Below are positions 9,684-15,474 of a DNA stretch of 15,474 nt, piece by piece. This DNA comes from Pleurotus ostreatus/Saccharomyces cerevisiae fusant (taxonomy: Eukaryota; Opisthokonta), in assembly GCA_024196135.1 (NCBI GenBank), contig JAMQCK010000808.1, positions 1 through 15,474 of the forward strand, in the 5' to 3' direction. The notes beneath the pieces were generated by a model. The model saw only the letters and a list, made by a program, of their open reading frames with translations, did not search any database and was not told where the DNA came from. Positions within the stretch are counted from its first letter, which is position 1. Every line of letters begins with the position of its first letter. Made by a program: the position numbers and the translations under genes.

Positions 9684-9893
9684 ACTATCCGCAGCGCTCA
9701 CGATACCGAGCCACTAAGCACGCTCTGAGGCGCTCGTCTTGGGGATTTTGGAAACGTCAAGATTGTCCAGCAGGTCTCGGTAGAGCCTCGAGGAGAAGAA
9801 ATCCGGGGGGATGTGGTGGCGGCCTAGCCCATGTCGTCGGAGTTCGTAGATGACGCGCCTGCAGAGGTACTTGGGTTGGCATTGCGAGCTCAT
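9684..9893 (-). pseudogene. Severed N-terminal coding segment of the MYND gene, ending in TAG
   Basis: From the ATG at 9893-9891, 59 codons run in frame with the MYND gene and then meet TAG at 9716-9714 (codon 60). They align with residues 1-59 of the paralogue: PKYL with PRYL, and LYRDLLDNL with LYKELLGNL. The match continues straight after the stop with WL. The paralogue has GAG in the stop's place, flanked by the same GCY and TGGCTC. A single G-to-T change explains it. No intron that would remove the stop fits the alignment. Confidence 0.8.
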
Positions 9894-9958
9894 AGCAGCA
9901 AATGGTCAGAGGAGATGAGGGTTGCGGAGGAGGAGCATGTGGCGTATAGTGTCACTGA

Positions 9959-9964
9959 TTTATA
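9959..9964 (-). promoter_or_regulatory. TATA box upstream of the first MYND gene
   Basis: TATAAA on the minus strand lies about 66-71 bases before the original ATG at 9893. It supports that ATG as the ancestral start and suggests the promoter is still in place despite the nonsense codon. Confidence 0.5.
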
Positions 9965-10136
9965 CGCACGCGGCGACATACCCATCAGGCAAGTGATGGC
10001 TGGGCCAAACACGAGGCTCGGCATCGACGGTCAAGGCGCCAACATGCCTAATCGGCTACTCATTCATGTTCAAACGAAAGACAGATTCACACGCAATGGG
10101 TAATGAATAGCGTACAATCATATAGGGACATAAGGT

Positions 10137-11947
10137 CTACAAAATTGGGACCGGAATGTTCAAAGACGTCCTGACAGTCGAGACTCCGACTTCCACGTAC
10201 ATCATTCGCCCGTCCGCCGCCTCTGTGAGAAGATGACTCTGAGGCTGCATACGGGACGCGAGGTCGAGCACAAGGGAGTTTCCCTCAAAATCCGGTTCGT
10301 GCGCCCAATTGCGCATGTACAGAACCTGCTTGGCATAGGAGCGTATGAAGTACTTGTCGGATGGGCGATCGAGCTTGAAGGCGTGCACGTCGTTGGAGAT
10401 CGAGACTGGTGGGGACAACATGAGCTCAGATCCGAGTTCAGAAGGTGCGACGCGCGACGACGTACTGGGCTGGCATATTTCCTTGTGGCGAGGCCGGTCC
10501 GCGACCTGACAAGCTTTGGAGCAGTAGTATGCGCGATCGCATGCGCAACGCTTCAATATAGACTGATCTTGATGATGCTGGCACTGTAAGTTGATAAGCA
10601 AGCAGAACAACAACACGTTAGAAGGCGCTGGAGACTCACAGCTCTGTTGTAGCAATGACGATTCTTCTTCAAGATGACCTTGTGCCCGAAGTTGAGTGTC
10701 ACTAGATGACGCAGATGGTTCAACATGGCGTTCCATCTTCTGTGAGATTCCAAGTCCGCGGCGGGGTCGTCCGCTGGCAGCACGAGATTGTGGCGGTCGA
10801 TGATTGTTTTAACAACTTTTGCCACAGACGGGAAGACGAGTGCGGGCCCGATAATACTATGCAGTAGTGGTGAAACGCTACAATCATCTACAGGCTCGCG
10901 CAGATGGGCCCAGCGCGTAAGATGGTCGTACGCAGCCTGAAGCAGGCCTCCCCGTACAAGACGGATGACGTCTCTGGTGCCACGCAGCTCGGGCTCGAGA
11001 TAGTGGAGGAGGAACCAGGTATTATCCGCGTGGCACTTGAGAAACGGTTTCTTTGAAGGGTCATTCTTATCGTCCATCGTCGCATATCTGAGCAGCGAAG
11101 GGTGGTGAATCAAGCGTAGTAAAGGAGCAACGAGCCAGAGGAGGGGCCGTAAGAGGGGGAGAGCAGTTTCTTGTTGCAGAAGACCAAGAACCAACAAATT
11201 GAGATGCAGCGCCTCTCCGTAGTCGAGGTTGGGCGGGGCGGCCGCCACGGCGCGCAAGCGACGCATGATCGTTCGGATTGCGGGCATACCCTTGGAGAGG
11301 ATCTCTGAGGGTATGCGGTCGTTGGTGAAGTACCTTGAGTGAAGGTTTACGAGTGCCGCAAGAATTTTCGTCGTGTGCCAATCGGGGACCTTGTTTTTGG
11401 AGACCTTTTGGACGCGCAGGTGCCATACGTCGAACATGTACGACGTGGTGGATTCGGGATGTGCGAGCAGAGCGTCGGGTCCGCTGGGAACGCGGCACAT
11501 AGCGACGAAGAAGCGACAGATGACGGTGCCAAACCCGCCGTTCCCGCGATCGGGGAAGCTCCATCCGTAGCGGGCCATCGCCACTTCCAAGGCCTCTACA
11601 TCGCAGTTGTACGCATTGGGATGCAGGTATAGAAGCCACTTGAAGATCGGAGGGAGAGTGTCAGAGATGATCTCGTCGAAGATGGTGAGCGGCGTCGCGG
11701 GGTGATAGGCGTCGAGCATGTGCGCGACGGCGAGGATGCTGTCCACCGCATTCACGACGTTGAGCCACTCGGCGCGGGTCGAGGGCTGCGAAGCAGGAAC
11801 ATTTTTAATGCTGAGATTCCCTAGGAGTTCCTTGTAGAGCCTGAGAGAGATCCCCTTGGTGGGCATAAATCGTTTCTGTCGTCCGAAGGTCTTGTTCAGT
11901 TCTTGGGAGATCAGCTCGCTGAGGTACCGCGGGGCACTTTGGTTCAT
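10137..11947 (-). CDS. MYND zinc-finger protein, tandem paralogue
   Basis: Two exons, 11947-10640 and 10583-10137, separated by a 56-nt intron (10639-10584), encode 584 residues. I chose the ATG at 11947 (MNQSAPRYL) because it matches the start of the neighbouring paralogue and lies about 60 bases after a TATA-like box; the frame is open upstream to 12130 but that part has no support. A long Leu-rich, probably helical region fills the first 430 residues. The MYND finger (10654-10473) reads HCYNRAC, LKRCAC, YYCSKAC and RPRHKEIC; the usual Trp after the Asp (DW) is Arg. The tail shares the RPSD segment with the paralogue. The intron sits at the same phase and place in the finger as in the neighbour, which shows shared descent by tandem duplication. 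Proteins of this shape are common in mushroom genomes, with no settled role; partner binding is the family expectation. Confidence 0.87.
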
Positions 11948-12004
11948 CGTCGGTGGCAGCGGGTGTAGAATGAGAGTGGAGGACGAGAGCAGGCTGTACT
12001 GTGT

Positions 12005-12014
12005 GTTTATTTTA
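12005..12014 (-). promoter_or_regulatory. TATA-like box of the second MYND gene
   Basis: ATAAAATAAA on the minus strand lies about 60 bases before the chosen ATG at 11947. It falls inside the open frame that extends to 12130, which argues that the extension is untranslated leader or promoter. Confidence 0.45.
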
Positions 12015-12209
12015 TGCAATTCATCACTGACCCATGGGGTAATTGATAGCTGGTCATAAGCACATCGAAGACGAAACAAAGAAACAAAGCCATGCTCGTT
12101 CAAGGCCGACATGCTGTGCCATGAGTGCATCTGCCCTGTCAGCTCGCAGAGTTCGAGAAATTAAATATGAAATGATGCGCCAGCTTGAGAGGACATGATG
12201 GTCCGTGAT

Positions 12210-12300
12210 CAAGCAGCGTGAGACCATGCAAACAAAGGAGCAAGCCTCGGCGTTTGCCGGTCATTGTCCGGATTTGGTCATCAATAGGCTGAATCGCTAA
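12210..12300 (-). repeat. Relic of the orphan-family upstream region
   Basis: Bases 12254-12277 match 22 of 24 bases with 14136-14159 (upstream of orphan copy 2) and nearly as well with 13151-13174 (copy 1); the shared core is CATTGTCCG. Weaker similarity extends on both sides: ATAGG(C/T)TGAA at 12284-12293, and GCGTGA/GCAAAC words on the left. Read on the minus strand, the conserved peptide frame is broken by a TGA where copies 1 and 2 have TGC. No orphan-family coding sequence follows. It is probably the remnant of a further tandem copy. Confidence 0.6.
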
Positions 12301-12304
12301 GACT

Positions 12305-12341
12305 GTAAGACATCCTTAGGATGTTGATGCATGCGTCTTAC
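12305..12341. repeat. Nested inverted repeat
   Basis: An outer pair GTAAGAC (12305-12311) and GTCTTAC (12335-12341) encloses a perfect odd palindrome with 7-base arms (12310-12324, ACATCCT-T-AGGATGT) and a TGCATGC word. It lies just beside the orphan-family relic. Role unknown. Confidence 0.55.
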
Positions 12342-12628
12342 GAGGATATTTCCAAGCTTTGAGCTCTGACCAATAGAGGGAAATACGTTCAGAACGTCGT
12401 GTGTGACATCGTAACTATCAAGTTGATGTTACAAGCGCCACAAAGGGCTGCAAAGCGATTGCCATGAGTCTCGTCTTGGTTTCAGTTTGGATCTCTGCGA
12501 GGCTTGCCAGAGTCCAGATGAATAGCTCAAAACCATAAGTTGAGATTCAGACTGCAGGCTGGCAGTAACCTATGCAAAAGGTGAACAAGGCGCTCAGGAT
12601 CGCGATGAGCTGCCGCCTACCAAACAGC

Positions 12629-13076
12629 CTAACTGGCGGGCTTGTACCAACGCGGCTCGCGGGCATCGCCCTCAAATCCCAGGTCGTCAGCGACTCGCTC
12701 AACGACGTCACGCGCAGGTGGTTTGCGCTGAGCTCGATGCGGCGCCCTCGTGTCGGCCAGAACAATCGCAAAAGCCAAGGCCAGGCGCGCACCGTCCCGG
12801 TACACTAGGACGGAGGAAGAGTTCGCCAGACCATGCTTGTCGGCCATTAAGGAAGGGAATGTAGCTCCTCATATGGCTGAGGTGGGCCTGTACGTCCACA
12901 CTAGTCGCATTATCCGGCAACGGACAGTATTCGTCGCAGAATGGCGCAGTGACTCGTGGCGTAAGGAGGAAGCCAAGTATGCGGCGGGCCCGAGGAGGGG
13001 TTGGCATGTCTGACCAGCGCGGGGCGGGAGGACCAATCGTGAATACCTCCTGTGGGTCGTACGTGGGACAGCGCAT
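12629..13076 (-). pseudogene. Orphan small-protein family copy 1, frameshifted
   Basis: From the ATG at 13076 the frame matches copies 2 and 3 (PAPRWSDMPTPPRARRILGF, then FCDEYCPLP and MRSYIPFL). At about 12848-12853 one extra base moves it out of frame. The other frame then continues with MADKHGL, VLVYRDGA and the shared ending EPRWYKPAS up to the stop at 12629. The span is 448 bases, one more than the 447 of copy 3, and there is no stop apart from the shift. This is either a young pseudogene or a base-call error. No intron fits across the shift. The product of the intact family is unknown. Confidence 0.75.
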
Positions 13077-13584
13077 CGCTTTGAAGGATGGAGAGCGACA
13101 GTGAGAGGTGCTGGGCTGCGTAACGGCATAACGTGACCTGGGCCCGGCACTTGCCGGGCATTGTCCGAATTTGGAAGTAAATAGGTTGAACTTTCTGAGC
13201 TCCTTCATCCTAATGTTTGCAGCCGAGCGTCCAGGTACCCGATGATGCGATTAGACACGCTCCTAGTATTATTTGCATATAACCTTCTTCCCATGCAGCT
13301 TCCGTAAAGAGCGGGATCACGATCGAGCAGGACTTCGCATTTTCTGTCAATATATAGAGCAAGTCCTTGTCTTCCACTTTGATCACTTCTGCATACTTTC
13401 TCGCGCTATAAATCAACGTGAAGCCCCAGCCCGTTTTCTCCTACCGGTCGCCATCGAACCGAACCATCCGCACGAGCACTAATTAATCCCGGAGCGCCCT
13501 TGACCGGAGCAAAACAACAATCTGCAGGAAAAATGAATCAAGAACACAGTCCGCGAGGCTTTTGATCACCAACCAAAGAAAAGA
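13077..13584. other. Intergenic between orphan copies 1 and 2
   Basis: This 508-base stretch has no separate gene. The part next to copy 1 (13077-13335) is homologous to the region upstream of copy 2 (14059-14320), including a near-identical stretch at 13283-13330, so the duplicated unit includes about 250 bases of upstream DNA. The frame upstream of copy 1 is open to an ATG at 13208 (possible N-terminal extension). Confidence 0.55.
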
Positions 13585-14058
13585 TCAACTAGCGGGCCTA
13601 TACCACCTTGGCTCGCGTGCCTCGTTCTCAAGCCCCAAATCCTCAGCCACCCTCTCAACCACATCGCGCGGAGGTGGCTGACGAGGGGCTTCGCATGGCG
13701 CCCTAGTGCCAGCCAGCACAACCGCCCGCGCCGTGGCCCTACACGCGCCGTCCCGGAACACCAGCACGCCGTTATGAAAGGGACCATGTCCAGAGCCATG
13801 ACCGCCGTGAGACCCATGCCTCTCAGCCATCAAGTACGGTATGTAGCTCTTCATATGAGAGTAATGTGCCGCCACCTCCACGTCGTCCGCGTCCTCGGGC
13901 AGCGGGCAGTCTTCATCGCAAAACGGGCCAGCGACAGAGGGCGTGATGAGGAAGCCGAGGATGCGGCGGCCTCTGGGAGGCGTGGGCATGTCTGACCACC
14001 GAGGAGCGGGGGTGCCAGTCACGTATGTCTTTTGGGGGTCGTGGGCTGGGAAGCGCAT
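13585..14058 (-). CDS. Orphan small-protein family copy 2
   Basis: A single exon of 157 residues from ATG 14058 to TGA 13587-13585. I do not recognise the family. It shares with the other copies APRWSDMP, RGRRILGFLITP, FCDEDCPLPEDAD (two Cys), HMKSYIPYLMAERHG, GVLVFRDGA and the end EPRWYRPAS. No signal peptide, membrane segment or known catalytic motif is visible; charged and Pro-rich, it is probably a cytosolic or nuclear protein. It differs from copy 3 by a Gly/His-rich insert (SHGGHGSGHG) after AERHG. An aligned ATG at 14193 would add 45 residues, also possible in copy 1 but not in copy 3. I prefer the ATG at 14058 because all three copies share it. Conservation of frame between copies 2 and 3 despite many base changes supports real coding. 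Confidence 0.7.
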   Translation of the reverse strand: MRFPAHDPQKTYVTGTPAPRWSDMPTPPRGRRILGFLITPSVAGPFCDEDCPLPEDADDVEVAAHYSHMKSYIPYLMAERHGSHGGHGSGHGPFHNGVLVFRDGACRATARAVVLAGTRAPCEAPRQPPPRDVVERVAEDLGLENEAREPRWYRPAS

Positions 14059-14538
14059 AGCGATGAATGGGGAGAATGAGAGTTGCTGCTTTGGCCCGAG
14101 ATGCGTGACGGCAAACGTGACCTTGGTCCCGGCACTTGCCGGACATTGTCCGAATTTGGAAGCAATTATGTTCAACTTTGTGAGCCTGTGCATCTGATGC
14201 TTGAGTAACAGCACCCATGATACCTTATCATGCGGATATCTACGCTCTGTTTACTATCTGCATCTGACCTTCTTTCCATGCAACTGCCGTAAAGAGTGGG
14301 ATTATGATCGAGCAATAACGCTTCTATCCCTTCTTTGCTTCTGCAGCGCTCGGTGCTGACTTCCCATCATACTTCACATTCTTCCCGACCATTTCCCCTT
14401 TCTAACCCTCCAAATTTATACTCAAGGCACATGTTCACAGAAAATACCTTCGCCACGTGGACTGTCTTGTAGACCGTAACACTGGCCAGACGTCAATAAA
14501 ATCATGGTACGGCAACGCTGCACTCACCTGAGTGGCGC
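14059..14538. other. Intergenic between orphan copies 2 and 3
   Basis: This 480-base stretch has no separate gene. Bases 14059-14320 are homologous to the region upstream of copy 1. From about 14330 to 14430 the plus strand is C/T-rich. A strong donor-like CAG|GTGAGT on the minus strand starts at 14527, twelve bases after the copy 3 stop, and could mark a 3'-UTR intron of copy 3. Confidence 0.5.
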
Positions 14539-14985
14539 TTAGCTGGCTGGCTTGTACCATCGAGGCTCGCGGGCCTCGCCTTCGAGTCCCAGGTCTTTGG
14601 CCACAGCATCGATGACTTCGCGTGGGGGCGGCTGACGGTGAGCCATGCGCGGTGCCCTCGAGTCCGCTAGCACGACCGCCTGAGCCGTGGTCCTATGTGC
14701 ACCGTCCCGATAAACCAGCACGCCGTTAGGGAAGGCGAGACCATGCCTTTCGGCCATCAAGTATGGTATGTAGGACTTCATATAAGAGTAGTGGCCAGCA
14801 ATTTCGATACCGTCCGCATCCTCGGGAAGCGGGCAGTCTTCGTCGCAAAAGGGCGCAACGACAGGCGGTGTGATGAGGAAGCCGAGGATGCGGCGGCCCC
14901 GGGGAGGCGCGGGCATGTCGGACCAGCGAGGCGCGGGTCGGCCAGTCATGTACGGCTCTTGGGGGTCATGGGTTGGAAAGCGCAT
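14539..14985 (-). CDS. Orphan small-protein family copy 3
   Basis: A single exon of 148 residues from ATG 14985 to TAA 14541-14539. It is unrecognised, with the same layout as copy 2: MRFPTHDPQE start, APRWSDMPAPPRGRRILGF, FCDEDCPLPEDAD, YMKSYIPYLMAERHG, VLVYRDGA and a conserved C-terminal part ending GEAREPRWYKPAS. It lacks the Gly/His insert. The upstream sequence is unrelated to that of copies 1 and 2, so this copy either arose by an older duplication or lost its flank; the frame is open to 15129, but that extension shows no similarity to the others. The shared ATG makes 14985 the likely start. The third positions differ often between copies while protein motifs hold, which points to a functional protein. 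Confidence 0.72.
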   Translation of the reverse strand: MRFPTHDPQEPYMTGRPAPRWSDMPAPPRGRRILGFLITPPVVAPFCDEDCPLPEDADGIEIAGHYSYMKSYIPYLMAERHGLAFPNGVLVYRDGAHRTTAQAVVLADSRAPRMAHRQPPPREVIDAVAKDLGLEGEAREPRWYKPAS

Positions 14986-15274
14986 CGCAGAAGGTCTTGA
15001 GGGAGACACTGGTCTCCCGCTGAGTTTTCTGTTCAGGATGGGAGTCGGGGTCAAGTCAATAGTCGCGTTGCGCGGCACCGAAATGATCACGCCGCGAGCA
15101 CGCGCCCGCCTCGTGTCACAGGTCGGCATCCCTCGTATTAACCTGCAATGTGTCCTTGCGAGTCTTAAGCGTTTCGTCAGCCACCTTCAGCAAGCGGCGT
15201 AGATGCCATTATATGAAGAGCTAGATTATGCGCCCGTCGGATCGCCTAGATAGATCCTCCACCACTCAGCCACC
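14986..15274. other. Intergenic upstream of orphan copy 3
   Basis: This 289-base gap carries no gene. On the minus strand a CATATAAT word (15212-15219) is a weak TATA candidate about 225 bases before the ATG at 14985. The segment lacks the conserved upstream element of copies 1 and 2. Confidence 0.4.
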
Positions 15275-15474
15275 TCACAACACCTCCGGCTGCTGGATCT
15301 GCGGCAGCTTCGCAGCCCGACTCCTCGTCAGCCGCTCCGCTGCGCCCTTCATCGTCTCATCTCTCCTCACCCTCAAGGCCCACTCGTACGCCTTCACCAC
15401 ATACTTCAGATACTTGATGTCCTTCTCCGCGCGCGCGCGGATCGACGGGCCCAGCGAGCGCGTGAGGTCCACCA
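15275..15474 (-). CDS. C-terminal end of an unidentified protein (5' part outside window)
   Basis: An open frame enters from the right edge and ends at TGA 15277-15275, giving the last 65 or so residues. It is rich in Arg, Lys, Glu and Ala and looks helical (KYLKYVVKAYEWALRVRR). I do not recognise it. Codon use is GC-rich like the other genes here, and the frame stays open to the edge, which supports a real 3' exon; too little is present for a function. Confidence 0.55.
   Translation of the reverse strand, partial: VDLTRSLGPSIRARAEKDIKYLKYVVKAYEWALRVRRDETMKGAAERLTRSRAAKLPQIQQPEVL

Larger units (their letters stand above)
11948..12628. other. Intergenic: promoter of the second MYND gene and relic of the orphan family
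   Basis: This 681-base stretch has no intact gene. It contains the TATA-like box of the MYND gene, a degenerate copy of the small orphan family's upstream region (12210-12300) and a nested palindrome (12305-12341). Nothing else stands out from 12345 to 12628. Confidence 0.55.

Noticed and set aside
9831..10103. 90-codon plus-strand frame between the MYND genes
   Set aside because: It overlaps the start and promoter of the minus-strand MYND gene, and its codons look random.
11948..12130. Upstream ATG extension of the second MYND gene to 12130
   Set aside because: The TATA-like box at 12005-12014 lies inside it, and the paralogue's start aligns with the ATG at 11947.
1..15474. CRISPR arrays, tRNA/rRNA genes, transposase genes
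   Set aside because: No regular repeat-spacer array, tRNA box pattern, rRNA segment or transposase motif was seen on either strand.

Overview
The window looks like nuclear DNA of a filamentous basidiomycete, probably an Agaricomycete. It is GC-rich. Genes are split by many short introns of about 48-60 nt with GT(A/G)(A/C/T)GT donors and CTAAC/CTGAC-like branch sites. The gene content fits too: a PAK-like kinase, an Msc1/Ish1 repeat protein, a secreted PL3 pectate lyase, and MYND-finger proteins of a kind common in mushroom genomes. Species cannot be named from the sequence alone.

Layout, left to right. On the plus strand: the 3' part of a PAK/STE20-like protein kinase gene open to the left edge (1-2547, five exons); a long pyrimidine-rich intergenic stretch; an Msc1/Ish1 protein with signal peptide and seven Ish1 repeats (3442-5028, four exons); a 1.28 kb intergenic stretch; and a PL3 pectate lyase (6307-7914) that I reconstruct as 16 exons, several of them microexons of 10-27 nt. 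From 7915 onward every gene is on the minus strand. Two diverged, tandem MYND-finger paralogues (8149-9893 and 10137-11947) share an intron at the same place inside the zinc finger. The first carries an in-frame TAG where its paralogue has GAG (Glu). Next comes a tandem array of a small orphan gene family (12629-13076, 13585-14058, 14539-14985). One copy is broken by a one-base frameshift, and a relic of the family's upstream region survives near 12210-12300. The window closes with the 3' end of an unidentified gene (15275-15474).

The genes do not form an operon-like unit or a recognisable biosynthetic cluster. The left half holds ordinary signalling, stress/nuclear-envelope and plant-cell-wall-degrading genes. 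The right half, about 7 kb, is dominated by duplicated and decaying lineage-specific genes. The most unusual items are the microexon-rich pectate lyase, the nonsense codon in the first MYND gene, and the small orphan family with one frameshifted copy and one relic. All calls are from reading the sequence; no database search was possible.
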